Shown piece by piece: positions 8,328 to 16,240 of a DNA stretch of 59,953 nucleotides; position 1 is the first letter of the stretch; each line of letters opens with the position of its first letter. Both the position numbers and the translations under genes were made by a program. Source of the DNA: RGIG3513 sp045658985 (GTDB taxonomy: Bacteria; Bacillota; Clostridia; Oscillospirales; Butyricicoccaceae); contig JAZOWC010000039.1 of NCBI GenBank assembly GCA_045658985.1, positions 1 to 59,953 on the forward strand. The letters run 5' to 3'. The notes beneath the pieces are model-generated. The model did no database searches, was not told where the DNA came from, and worked only from the letters and a program-made list of their open reading frames with translations.

Positions 8328-8737
8328 CTATACTGAAACTTAAAAAAGACAAACAGAGCGGGGATGCGGAAACCTCCGCCCAGCTGCAGGCTCAGGCCGA
8401 GGAGCTGGGGCGGATATATCCCGGATTTGACCTTGAGCGGGAGATGGAAAACAGCCGTTTTGCCGCTCTGGTGCAGGCCGGAGCAACCCTCAGGGATGCT
8501 TATGAGGTGGTGCATCTTGAGGAACTTGCTCAGGCTGCGGCTCTGAGGGAAAAAGAAATTATCCGCCTCGAGATTACCGAGGCCATCCGCGCCCGCGCTC
8601 TGCGGGTGCAGGAAAACGGCATTTCGGCACACTGCGCCATTTCGCTGCGTCAGGACGTATCCCGACTCAGCCGTGAGCAGCGTGCCGACTATGCCGCCCG
8701 CGCCGCAAAAGGCGAAGAAATCACATTCAAAAGATAA
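8324..8737 (+). CDS. Phage capsid scaffolding-like protein
   Basis: The 137-residue, highly helical and charged protein contains REMENSRFAALVQAG and ends with RVQENGISAHCAISL followed by a basic DVSRLSREQRADYAARAA tract. Both are typical of small scaffolding proteins coded just before the capsid gene in Firmicute phages. It is coupled to the Prp-like protease gene upstream (4-nt overlap) and is its most likely substrate. No enzymatic domain is seen. Confidence 0.75.
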   Translation: MTILKLKKDKQSGDAETSAQLQAQAEELGRIYPGFDLEREMENSRFAALVQAGATLRDAYEVVHLEELAQAAALREKEIIRLEITEAIRARALRVQENGISAHCAISLRQDVSRLSREQRADYAARAAKGEEITFKR

Positions 8738-8750
8738 AAAAGGAGAAATA

Positions 8751-10016
8751 ATGAAGAATATCAAAATCAAGCCTATTTCGCTGTCCGTGTTTGACGGCGA
8801 TACCAACGTCACCGCAGACAAGGGTCTGTCCGGTGAAATGCGTACCTACTACAACGACTTCCTCATCGACATTGCCGAGCCCAAGCTGGTTCACGACCGT
8901 TTTGCCCAGAAGCAGCCCATTCCCCGCGGCAGCGGCAAGACTGTTGAGTTCCGCAAGTACAGCCCTCTGCCCAAGCTGCTCAAGGCGCTGACAGAGGGTG
9001 TTACACCCGACGGTCAGAAGCTCAATATGACCACCGTTTCGGCAACCGTTGAGCAGTACGGCGGATTTGTGGAGCTGTCCGACCTGCTTCTGCTGACCGC
9101 TATAGACAACAATCTGGTGCAGGCAACCAAGCTGCTGGGCGCTCAGGCAGGCAGAACTCTGGACACCATCACCCGTGAGGTGCTGGTGGGCGGCACCAAC
9201 GTACAGTACGCAGGCGGCAAGACCGCCCGCTATCAGCTGACAGGCGGCGAGGAGAGCGGTAACTGCTACCTTACCGTGGATATGGTCAAGCGCGTGGTGC
9301 GCTACCTCAAGGCCATGAACGCCGAAAAAATCGACGGCTACTACATAGCCATCATCAATCAGGACTGTTCCTTTGACCTGATGAGCGACCCCGAGTGGAA
9401 GTATCCTCACCAGTACGCCGATCCCAAGAACATCTACACCGGTGAGATCGGCGCCATCGCCGGCTGCAGATTTATTGAGACCAGCGAGGGCAAGATCTTC
9501 CACGCCCCCGATCTGGTGCTCAAAAAGAGCGACAGCATGGCCCACAGAGAGATCACCGTCAAGAGCGTGTCGGGCAAGCAGATCACCATCTACGAAAAGC
9601 TGAACGCCGAGCAGGCCAGCGAGCTGTCGGGCAGACGCGTCATCATCAGAAACAAGCTGTACACCATCATCTACGCCACCGCAGGCGCGGCAGGCGGCGC
9701 ATCCATCACCCTGGCCGAGACACCCTCGTCCGATATGGCAGCCGAGGACATCATCTACCCCGGCGAGGCAGGTGCAAAGGGCAGAGACGTATACGCAACG
9801 CTGATCTTTGGCGACAACGCATATGGCGTGACCGAGATCGCAGGCGGCGGTCTGCAGCATATCGTCAAGCAGCTGGGCAGCGCAGGCTCTGCCGATCCTC
9901 TGGATCAGCGCGGCACAGCAGGCTGGAAGGCAACCCGCGCATCCAAGCGCCTTGTAGAGGAGTACATGGTGCGTATCGAGAGCTGCTCCACCTTCAACGA
10001 TATCGGAGCCAACTGA
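8751..10016 (+). CDS. Major capsid protein, N4-gp56 family
   Basis: 421 residues from the ATG at 8751, which has AAAAAAGGAGAAATA just upstream; an ATG at 8673 in the same frame lies inside the scaffold gene and is rejected. TTVSATVEQYGGFVELSDLL and the LTVDMVKRVVRYLKAMNA segment are hallmarks of the N4-gp56 capsid family (HK97 fold). It should form the icosahedral shell. A G-rich hairpin follows the stop at 10042-10061 and may lower downstream expression relative to capsid protein. Confidence 0.92.
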   Translation: MKNIKIKPISLSVFDGDTNVTADKGLSGEMRTYYNDFLIDIAEPKLVHDRFAQKQPIPRGSGKTVEFRKYSPLPKLLKALTEGVTPDGQKLNMTTVSATVEQYGGFVELSDLLLLTAIDNNLVQATKLLGAQAGRTLDTITREVLVGGTNVQYAGGKTARYQLTGGEESGNCYLTVDMVKRVVRYLKAMNAEKIDGYYIAIINQDCSFDLMSDPEWKYPHQYADPKNIYTGEIGAIAGCRFIETSEGKIFHAPDLVLKKSDSMAHREITVKSVSGKQITIYEKLNAEQASELSGRRVIIRNKLYTIIYATAGAAGGASITLAETPSSDMAAEDIIYPGEAGAKGRDVYATLIFGDNAYGVTEIAGGGLQHIVKQLGSAGSADPLDQRGTAGWKATRASKRLVEEYMVRIESCSTFNDIGAN

Positions 10017-10041
10017 CAGGTCACAACATTGATATGGGATA

Positions 10042-10061
10042 GGGGGAGAGGCACCTCCCCC
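10042..10061 (+). terminator. Weak hairpin after the capsid gene, possible attenuator
   Basis: GGGGGAG (10042-10048) pairs with CTCCCCC (10055-10061) around a 6-nt loop. No T-run follows directly, so partial termination or 3'-end protection of the capsid message is more likely than a full stop. Confidence 0.45.
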
Positions 10062-10097
10062 GACTCCCGCAGATAAAAAACAAGGAGGAAAAAACAA

Positions 10098-10466
10098 ATG
10101 TCCGAAACCAAAACCAATACAAAGCTCACCGATTCAGAGCTTGAAGCTATCAAAAATCAGCTGAGAGAGGAGCTGCGTGAGGAGTTGGCCGTCAAGCCTG
10201 CCGCCCCCGCCGCTGCGCAGCGCGACCCCTATCTTGAGGAGTACGTGGAGGTGCAGCTCTTCAAAGACGGCAAAGACTACCGCGACGACGTCTTTGTGTC
10301 CTGCAACGGCGAGAACTGTCTCATCCGTCGCGGCGTACCCGTTATGATAAAGCGTAAGTTTGCGCTGATCCTCGAGCAGTCGGCGCGTCAGGACGTATCT
10401 GCCGCCGAGTATGCCCGTTCCCGCCGCCGCGAGTTCGATGCTCAGGCGAGAGAGCTTGGCATTTAA
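10098..10466 (+). CDS. Phage structural-region protein of unknown function
   Basis: A 122-residue protein with a charged, helical N-terminus (LTDSELEAIKNQLREELREEL), an Ala/Pro linker and a compact middle (EYVEVQLFKDGKDYRDDVFVSCNGENCLIRRG) ending in a basic helix. AAGGAGGAAAAAAC precedes the ATG. It lies directly after the capsid gene, where decoration or head-completion proteins are often found, but I cannot assign it to a family. Confidence 0.75.
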   Translation: MSETKTNTKLTDSELEAIKNQLREELREELAVKPAAPAAAQRDPYLEEYVEVQLFKDGKDYRDDVFVSCNGENCLIRRGVPVMIKRKFALILEQSARQDVSAAEYARSRRREFDAQARELGI

Positions 10467-10493
10467 GCCCGATCCGAAGAGCGGAGGATGGCT

Positions 10494-10799
10494 ATGACCG
10501 TCCTAAGGCTGATTGCCGAGGCGGCAGGGGGCATCAGCGCGGTTTTTGCCCTGTGCCTGATGGTGCTGAAACCCTTTCGCAAATGGGCATTCGGCCTCAG
10601 ACAGATAGAGGAGGGGCAAAAATGCCTGCTGCGCTCGGATATGCTCCGCACCTATTACAAGCACCGCGACGAGCAAAAAATCCGTCAGTATGAGATGGAG
10701 AATTTTCTCACCACCTACAGCGCATACCGAGCTCTCGGCGGCAACAGTTTTATCGAGCATATATACGGTGAAGTGTCAGGGTGGGACATCATCACCTGA
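10494..10799 (+). CDS. Small membrane protein of the phage lysis region
   Basis: 101 residues from ATG 10494, spaced 6 nt from GCGGAGG; the in-frame ATG at 10488 abuts that site and is less likely. One hydrophobic segment (about residues 5-26, LIAEAAGGISAVFALCLMVL) is followed by a basic, soluble helical tail. It precedes a second membrane protein and an amidase, so a holin or holin-regulator role is plausible but unproven. Confidence 0.7.
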   Translation: MTVLRLIAEAAGGISAVFALCLMVLKPFRKWAFGLRQIEEGQKCLLRSDMLRTYYKHRDEQKIRQYEMENFLTTYSAYRALGGNSFIEHIYGEVSGWDIIT

Positions 10800-11083
10800 A
10801 GAAAGGACTGATTCGTATCAAAAACACCTTAAAATCTCTGGCCAAAAAACTCATCAGCCGCAAGTTCATTACCGCTCTGGCAGGCGTGCTGGGCGGTCTG
10901 GCGGTGGCTTTGGGCGCCGATGCAGGCGAGGTGGAGACTCTGTCGGGCGCAGTGCTGGCGGCTGTGTCGGCGCTCGGATATATCATCACCGAGGGCAGAG
11001 TGGACGCGGCCGCCGTGGAGTGCCAGACACAGCCTGCAAGCACCAACCAAAAGGAGAACGGCGATGCCCAGAGTCTGCATTGA
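10781..11083 (+). CDS. Holin-like small membrane protein
   Basis: Up to 100 residues. A basic N-terminus (KNTLKSLAKKLISRKF) leads into two hydrophobic stretches (ITALAGVLGGLAVALGA and LSGAVLAAVSALGYIIT), the arrangement of small class II holins. Start codon is unclear: GTG 10781 overlaps the previous gene by 19 nt and lacks a clear ribosome-binding site, while AAAGGA at about 10803 would suit a non-standard start near 10812-10818. The next gene is an amidase, giving a holin-endolysin pair. Confidence 0.65.
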   Translation: MGHHHLKKGLIRIKNTLKSLAKKLISRKFITALAGVLGGLAVALGADAGEVETLSGAVLAAVSALGYIITEGRVDAAAVECQTQPASTNQKENGDAQSLH

Positions 11084-11858
11084 TGCCGGACATTACGGCA
11101 GCTACAACCCAAGCCCCGCCGTGGACGGGTATATTGAGGCGCAGGCTATGTGGCGGCTGCAGGAGCGGCTGTGCTATGAGCTTGAGGCGCTGGGCGTGGA
11201 GACGGTCAAAACCCGTTCTTTGCAGAGCCAAGACCTTCCCCTGACCGAGCGGGGCAAAAAAGCAAGAGGGTGCGATCTGCTGGTGTCGCTGCATTCCAAC
11301 GCCGCAGGGGACGGGGTGAGGGAGGATATAGACTACCCCGTGGCCTACGTCAGCATCAGCGGCGCGGCCGACAGTATCGGCCTCAGGCTGGCACAGTGCG
11401 TGGAGCAGATGATGAACACCGCCCAGAGCGCCCGAATCGAGCACAGAGAGGGCAGCCGCGGAGACTATTACGGGGTGCTTCGGGGCGCGGCCGAAGTAAA
11501 CGTGCCCGGGGTTATTCTGGAGCATAGCTTTCACACCAACACCCGCGCCGCCTCGTGGCTGATGGATGAGGGCAATCTTGCCCGACTTGCCGCCGCCGAG
11601 GGGCAGATCATTGCCCAATATCTGGGTGTGCCCGATCGCCTGCGCCGTTACCGCTACCTGACCGATATCCCCGAAAGTGACGGCTTCCGCAGTATCATAG
11701 CCGAACTGATGGAGAGCGGAATACTCAAAGGCGACGGCAAAAATCCCCCGATGATCGATCTGAGCCACGATATGCTCAGATTGCTTGTGATACTGCACCG
11801 CGCAGGTGTGCTGCAGCCTGACACGCAAAACCAAAACAGTAAGGAGAACCGCAATTGA
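11064..11858 (+). CDS. N-acetylmuramoyl-L-alanine amidase (endolysin)
   Basis: 264 residues from ATG 11064 (AAGGAGAACGGCG upstream). The Amidase_3 domain spans about 1-180: zinc ligands His10 (DAGHYG), Glu25 (GYIEAQ) and His77 (VSLHSNA), and catalytic Glu153 (VILEHSF). It cleaves the amide between muramic acid and the stem peptide. Residues ~190-255 (YRYLTDIPESDGFRSIIAEL..GDGKNPPMIDLSHDMLRLL) resemble a single S-layer-homology-like module often fused to amidases in this clade. No signal peptide, so export would need the neighbouring holin-like proteins. It lies inside the head-gene cluster rather than at its end, which is uncommon. Confidence 0.9.
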   Translation: MPRVCIDAGHYGSYNPSPAVDGYIEAQAMWRLQERLCYELEALGVETVKTRSLQSQDLPLTERGKKARGCDLLVSLHSNAAGDGVREDIDYPVAYVSISGAADSIGLRLAQCVEQMMNTAQSARIEHREGSRGDYYGVLRGAAEVNVPGVILEHSFHTNTRAASWLMDEGNLARLAAAEGQIIAQYLGVPDRLRRYRYLTDIPESDGFRSIIAELMESGILKGDGKNPPMIDLSHDMLRLLVILHRAGVLQPDTQNQNSKENRN

Positions 11859-12193
11859 CACTTAACCAAGCAATACAGAGGGCCGACGAACTCAGACCCA
11901 ACAGCCTTGAGCGTGAGCTCAAGGTCGGGTGGGTGAGGGAGCTTGAGGGGCAGGTGGCAGAGTTTATGAACCTGCCCTTTGAGGGAGCGGAGGAGGATGC
12001 TCCTCTGCTGATGCAGGCGCCTTTTGACAATATATATTATCTGTACGTGGCGGCAATGATAGATATTGCCCAGCAGGACAGTGATCTGTACTACAACGAC
12101 AGCGTGCTGTTCAACGCATCCTTCAATCGGGCAAAAAGCAGCTACCTCCGCCGCAATCTCCCTGCAGACAACGGAAACTGGAGGGTATTATGA
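11855..12193 (+). CDS. Head-tail connector-like protein
   Basis: A 112-residue helical protein starting at TTG 11855 with AAGGAGAACC upstream and a 4-nt overlap with the amidase gene. YYLYVAAMIDIAQQDSDLYYNDSVLFNASFNRAKSSYLRRN is the pattern of small podophage/siphophage connector proteins (P22 gp4-like or gp6-like) that bind under the portal after packaging. The assignment rests on size, this motif pattern and position before the propeller-like protein. Confidence 0.65.
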   Translation: MTLNQAIQRADELRPNSLERELKVGWVRELEGQVAEFMNLPFEGAEEDAPLLMQAPFDNIYYLYVAAMIDIAQQDSDLYYNDSVLFNASFNRAKSSYLRRNLPADNGNWRVL

Positions 12194-14448
12194 CGGTGCT
12201 GCCCATTCTGCCAAAAAGGACGAAAAAGACCGAAAAACAGATCCTGCGCTTTGGCGGACTTGATCTCAGAGCCGACGCGCCCGAGGGGTGCCTCACAGAC
12301 AGCGTCGGGATATCGGTGAGGGAGCTTCCCACCCTTACCGTCTGCGGCGGCAGAGAGAAGGTGGAGGGGTATCGCTCGCCCACCGATATGTATGCCGCAG
12401 GCGGCAGGCTGGCCGTGGCAGACGGCGGCAGGCTCTGCTATGACGGCAGGGATCTGGGGCCACTCTGCGAGGGCAAAAAGCAGTTTGCCGTGGTGGGCGG
12501 CAGACTGTGCATCTTCCCCGACAAGATAGCCGTGGACATACACAGCGGAGAGGTCACACGGCTTGAAAAATCCCTGACCGCCGACACAAACCGCAACCCC
12601 ACCGAGATAACCTCACGCAGCGTAACCGTCACACCCGTGCGAGACAAGCTGCAGACCGACACGCGGCAGCAGTTTAACCGCACCGACGTGGCCAGACCCT
12701 TTGCATACGCCTGCATCTACACCTACGGCACAGACCAAAGTCTGCTTGAGAGCTGCTTCAGCCGCGGCACGTGGCAGGGGCTGGACAGAATCGAGACGCT
12801 CAAAGACGTCTGCTACAACAACACGGGGAGCCATCTCAGCGAGGGGGACATAGTTATCCCGCAGGTGCTTGAGGACGGCACGGTCAGTCTGATAGGCAGT
12901 CCCTACAGACTGATACAGCAGCAGGGAGAGTGGGTCATAGATCCGCAGTATTACCCCGACAGAGAGCTGTACAACCGCCACGGCATCTACTGCGTCATCA
13001 AGTCGGTCAATACCGACCTCGACCGAGGCGCTGACACCGAGGTCATCTTTGACGTGTACAAGACCGACGGCGCCGACCTGCTGGTGCATAATGTGTTCTC
13101 GGTGGGTGATGCCGTCAGCATTACCGGCACGCCCTATGGCATCAAAGACGTCTCCTCCGTCCCCGTGAGAGAGATCGACACTCGGACAAACAGCCTGATA
13201 TTCGACGAGGGTGCGATCAGAGAATGCGAGCATTACTGTATCCTCACCGTACCTGCGGCGGCCAACACGCCGCTTACCATGCTGGCGGGAGGCAGATACG
13301 TCACCATAACTCCGCCCGAGCCGCTGTTTGCGGGCACTTTGCTCTATATGGGCGGCGTGTACACGGGGGACACGGGCACGACCCAGACGAGAAGCATCAC
13401 CGTGTATCAGTGGGACGAGAGTGCGGGGGAGAACGCGGCGGCCTTTGATGCCGAGGTCACGGACAGCTATATCGAGGACGCCGTGCAGACGGCCGTGTAC
13501 CCAAAAAACTTCGGCACTCTGACCGTCAGCCGCCCTCTGCCCGATCTGGATTACATATGCGAGAGCGACAACCGTCTGTGGGGACTCAACCGCCGTGAAA
13601 ACCGCGTCTACGCCTCCCATTGGGGCAGGCCGGACAGCTTTTATCCCGACGGCAAAGAGGGTGGATGGTCAAAAACCTTCGGCAGTGAGGGCGAATTTAC
13701 TGCCATATGCGCCTTTGGCGGCGGGGTCTGCTGCTTCAAAGAAGGCCTCCTCCACAAGATCCTCGGCACAACTCCGGGCAGCTATTATATCAGCGATTAT
13801 ACCCTGCCGGGGGTCAAGCAGGGGTGCGAAAGATCGGTGCAGACCATAAGCGACACCCTCTGCTACCGCGGCGTCCACGGCGTATACGCCTATTCGGGCG
13901 CCGCTCCCAAGCTGATCTCCCGTGAGCTTGGGGATAATCTCCCCGACTGTGCCGTGTCGGGCACCGACGGCAGGATGTACTACCTCAGCGGCCTTGTGGG
14001 AGGCAATCCGGTCATGTATGCATATGATACCTTCGGCAAGGTGTGGATCAAAGAGGCCGACGAGCAGGCCGCAGCCATTGCCTGCGTGGGCGGCACCACC
14101 TATATGCTGACCGACGGCGGCCTGTACAAAATCGGCACGCTTGACAAAAGCCAAAGCCACTTTATGGCCGAGTTTGTGCCGTTTTGCGAGGATACATTCC
14201 GCAAAAAATGCTACACGCGGCTTGTTTTCGGTGTCACCATGGCTCCTGACAGCACCCTCAGGGTGTATACCCGCTGCGACGGGGGCGAGTACAGACTGAC
14301 CTACACCCACACTCCCGATTCCCGCTGCAGCTTGAGTATTCCGATCAGAGTGCAGAGGTGCAGCCGCTTCGGCATCAGGCTGGAGGGCAGGGGAGATGTC
14401 ACGATAACGGGGCTTGCGCGTGAGTTTGCCCTGCTCAGCGAGGTGTGA
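12190..14448 (+). CDS. Large propeller-like phage neck/tail protein
   Basis: 752 residues, the largest product of the phage locus, overlapping the connector gene by 4 nt. It is rich in beta-strand-type repeats, for example DMYAAGGRLAVADGGRLCYDGRDLG near residue 60-90, DNRLWGLNRRENRVYASHWGRPDSFYPDG near 460-490, and further blade-like segments toward the C-terminus. This suggests a beta-propeller, as in P22 gp10-type stabilisation proteins or tubular tail proteins. It probably plugs the filled head. No spike, fibre or enzymatic domain is visible. Confidence 0.6.
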   Translation: MTVLPILPKRTKKTEKQILRFGGLDLRADAPEGCLTDSVGISVRELPTLTVCGGREKVEGYRSPTDMYAAGGRLAVADGGRLCYDGRDLGPLCEGKKQFAVVGGRLCIFPDKIAVDIHSGEVTRLEKSLTADTNRNPTEITSRSVTVTPVRDKLQTDTRQQFNRTDVARPFAYACIYTYGTDQSLLESCFSRGTWQGLDRIETLKDVCYNNTGSHLSEGDIVIPQVLEDGTVSLIGSPYRLIQQQGEWVIDPQYYPDRELYNRHGIYCVIKSVNTDLDRGADTEVIFDVYKTDGADLLVHNVFSVGDAVSITGTPYGIKDVSSVPVREIDTRTNSLIFDEGAIRECEHYCILTVPAAANTPLTMLAGGRYVTITPPEPLFAGTLLYMGGVYTGDTGTTQTRSITVYQWDESAGENAAAFDAEVTDSYIEDAVQTAVYPKNFGTLTVSRPLPDLDYICESDNRLWGLNRRENRVYASHWGRPDSFYPDGKEGGWSKTFGSEGEFTAICAFGGGVCCFKEGLLHKILGTTPGSYYISDYTLPGVKQGCERSVQTISDTLCYRGVHGVYAYSGAAPKLISRELGDNLPDCAVSGTDGRMYYLSGLVGGNPVMYAYDTFGKVWIKEADEQAAAIACVGGTTYMLTDGGLYKIGTLDKSQSHFMAEFVPFCEDTFRKKCYTRLVFGVTMAPDSTLRVYTRCDGGEYRLTYTHTPDSRCSLSIPIRVQRCSRFGIRLEGRGDVTITGLAREFALLSEV

Positions 14449-14449
14449 T

Positions 14450-14596
14450 ATGGCAGTTGTGATAGACAAAATGCCGCCCGAACCGACGGGCATCAGCGCC
14501 AAAGACGTGGACAATATCCTCGACTATCTCGCCTACCTGCGCGAGCAGACCAATTTTGCACTGCAGAGCCTCCAGGATCATATTTGCGACCAATAA
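14450..14596 (+). CDS. Small phage protein, 48 residues
   Basis: The ATG at 14450 overlaps the stop of the large propeller-like gene (TGATATG). The product is acidic and helical (GISAKDVDNILDYLAYLREQ), a length and pattern found in short phage proteins after tail genes. No family recognised; translational coupling with the upstream gene is likely. Confidence 0.65.
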   Translation: MAVVIDKMPPEPTGISAKDVDNILDYLAYLREQTNFALQSLQDHICDQ

Positions 14597-14607
14597 ACAG
14601 TAATCAA

Positions 14608-14643
14608 ATGGGCATTGCCGCCTACAGAGGCAATGCCCATAAT
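14608..14643 (+). promoter_or_regulatory. 12-bp perfect hairpin overlapping a possible recombinase promoter
   Basis: ATGGGCATTGCC (14608-14619) pairs perfectly with GGCAATGCCCAT (14629-14640). No T-run follows, so it is a poor terminator. TTGCCG (14615-14620) and CATAAT (14638-14643), 17 bp apart, form a possible promoter for the recombinase embedded in the inverted repeat, which could be a binding or crossover site. Confidence 0.45.
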
Positions 14644-14675
14644 ACATATAGTACATTAAAAGAAGGGGAGCAATT

Positions 14676-15281
14676 ATGACCAACACATACGGATACATCC
14701 GCGTGTCCAGCGTTGAGCAGAACGAGCGCCGACAGCTGGACGCCATGACCGCCGCAGGCGTGAGCGAGGACAATATCTACGTAGACAAAAAGTCGGGCAG
14801 GAGCTTTGACCGCCCAAAATACAAACAGCTGATCAAAAAACTTTGCCCCGGTGATCTGCTGTACATAATGAGCATAGACCGCTTGGGGCGCAACTATGTG
14901 GAGATACAGAATCAGTGGCGCCTGCTGACCAAAGACAAGGGCATCGACATCTGCGTCATGGATATGCCCCTGCTGGACACCCGTCAGGGCAAAGACCTGA
15001 TGGGAACTTTTATAGCCGATCTGGTGCTGCAGATACTGTCATTTGTTGCTCAGAGCGAAAGAGAAAGCATCCGTGCCCGTCAGGCTCAGGGCATCGCCGC
15101 CGCAAAAGCCCGGGGAGTAAGATTCGGCAGACCCGAAATGCCCCTGCCCGATGATTTTCTCAGTCTTGTAAGACAGTGGGAAAGCGGCTCCATTCTGATT
15201 CAGGATGTGCTGAATGCCTGCTCCGTCAGCGAAGCCACCTTCTACCGCCGCCTGCGCGCCCACCGCTCGGAAGAATTCTGA
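14676..15281 (+). CDS. Small serine recombinase (resolvase/invertase family)
   Basis: A 201-residue protein of standard resolvase length. YGYIRVSS places the catalytic serine at position 11 with Arg9; SIDRLGRN (66-73) supplies the conserved arginines. The linker helix SFVAQSERESIRARQAQGIAAAKARGVRFGRPE is canonical, and a C-terminal helix-turn-helix (DVLNACSVSEATFYRRL) binds DNA. It resolves or inverts DNA at short sites; it is not a large serine integrase. It is the only recombinase in the phage locus, so the element has no obvious integration enzyme. GGGGAGCAATT precedes the ATG. Confidence 0.92.
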   Translation: MTNTYGYIRVSSVEQNERRQLDAMTAAGVSEDNIYVDKKSGRSFDRPKYKQLIKKLCPGDLLYIMSIDRLGRNYVEIQNQWRLLTKDKGIDICVMDMPLLDTRQGKDLMGTFIADLVLQILSFVAQSERESIRARQAQGIAAAKARGVRFGRPEMPLPDDFLSLVRQWESGSILIQDVLNACSVSEATFYRRLRAHRSEEF

Positions 15282-15304
15282 CAAACCCCCGCGCTCACTG
15301 CAAA

Positions 15305-15335
15305 AAACGGTGCGTGATCGTTTCACGCACCGTTT
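15305..15335. terminator. Bidirectional terminator between recombinase and hydrolase genes
   Basis: A 13-bp stem, AAACGGTGCGTGA / TCACGCACCGTTT, with a 5-nt loop. T-rich sequence follows on both strands (TTTTCTTTTATT on plus, TTTTTTG on minus), serving two convergent genes. Confidence 0.85.
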
Positions 15336-15347
15336 GGGTGTTTTCTT

Positions 15348-15974
15348 TTATTCCCCCATGTACCGCAGCAGGGCGGTCACGGCACTTGTTTCTGGTGTCA
15401 GCTCCAGCGTGTTTGTATCGAGCTGTCGCACATCATCCCGCAGGGCGGTGAATTCTTCGACCCTGCCGATATTTTCGTAGCCGAATGTATCACTGCGGTA
15501 GTGCATGGGGATGACGATCTTCGCACCAAGCCGACGGGCAATGGCGTCTGCCTGCTTAGCGTCGATGGTATAATATCCGCCCACGGGGATTATCAGCACG
15601 TCGGGTGTGCCGATTGCGGCGGCCTGCTCATCACTCAGAGGATGCCCCAGATCGCCCAGATGGACGATCTTCATGCCTGCGGCAGTGAGGATGTGGATCT
15701 TGTTGGTGCCCCGCTTGGCGCCCTCTGCGTCGTCGTGGAAGGAGTCCACCGCGGTGATCTCAAAAGGACATTCTCTCTCGCACAGAGGCATACACACGGC
15801 CTGAAGATAGCTGTGGTCGTGGTGGCTGTGGCTGCACAGAGTCTTGTGGGCGGTGAGGCAGAGGGGGTTATAGCCGGGTGTGGTGGGGTCATAGGGGTCG
15901 ATGGCGATAACGTAGCCGTCGTACTCGACGGTAAAGCAGGCGTGACCGTGCCAGGTGATCTTGATAGTGTCCAT
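15348..15974 (-). CDS. Metallo-beta-lactamase-fold hydrolase (UPF0173-like)
   Basis: 208 residues from the ATG at 15974 (AAGGAGGC upstream); a longer in-frame start lacks a ribosome-binding site and enters repeat DNA. WHGHACFTVE near the N-terminus and the metal-binding SHSHHDHSYLQ (about 48-58) are typical, as are HLGDLGHPL and PMHYRSDTFG later on. The family binds two metals and hydrolyses phosphoester or thioester bonds; the substrate is unknown. It is monocistronic and convergent with the recombinase gene. Confidence 0.88.
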   Translation of the reverse strand: MDTIKITWHGHACFTVEYDGYVIAIDPYDPTTPGYNPLCLTAHKTLCSHSHHDHSYLQAVCMPLCERECPFEITAVDSFHDDAEGAKRGTNKIHILTAAGMKIVHLGDLGHPLSDEQAAAIGTPDVLIIPVGGYYTIDAKQADAIARRLGAKIVIPMHYRSDTFGYENIGRVEEFTALRDDVRQLDTNTLELTPETSAVTALLRYMGE

Positions 15975-16007
15975 TGTATGCCTCCTTGTAATATTCTGAT
16001 CAAAGGC

Positions 16008-16041
16008 TCCCCTGTGCAAGGGGAGGCGACGGAGTCAGCTT
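16008..16041. repeat. Fragment of the CTTCCCC-type dispersed repeat (family R3)
   Basis: A short piece with GGCTCCCCTGTGCAAGGGG and GACGGAGTCAGC, similar to the hairpin-bearing repeats near 20506, 26655, 42041 and 58362. It lies just upstream of the hydrolase start. Confidence 0.6.
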
Positions 16042-16129
16042 TATTATACCATGTTTTTGCAATTTTGTCTGATTTTTCCACGGCTAAAGGGCGGTTTTTG
16101 ACCCAAACTAATCCCGAGGTGATAAAAGA

Positions 16130-16240
16130 ATGGAAAACAAGCAGGAAAACAAGAAGCAGCAGCGTCCCGAGTGTGCAAAGAAGCAGGAAAAGTCCAAGAA
16201 CGAAAAGCCCTGCAAAGGCGACGGCTGCAATGATAAATAA
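16130..16240 (+). CDS. 36-residue lysine-rich small protein
   Basis: The ATG has GAGGTG 8 nt upstream. The product is strongly charged (MENKQENKKQQRPEC..) and ends CKGDGCNDK with a close cysteine pair, a possible metal or disulfide site. Its last codons overlap the ATG of the next ORF (ATGATAAATAA). No homolog is recognised. A good ribosome-binding site plus coupling to a second ORF supports expression. Confidence 0.5.
   Translation: MENKQENKKQQRPECAKKQEKSKNEKPCKGDGCNDK

Noticed and set aside
14676..15281. Phage integrase
   Set aside because: The product is a 201-residue resolvase-type recombinase; large serine integrases carry extra zinc-ribbon and coiled-coil domains that are absent here.
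3080..15350. Attachment-site direct repeats flanking the phage locus
   Set aside because: I compared the sequence around 3080-3115 with that around 15282-15350 by eye and found no shared core; an alignment would be needed to exclude short sites.
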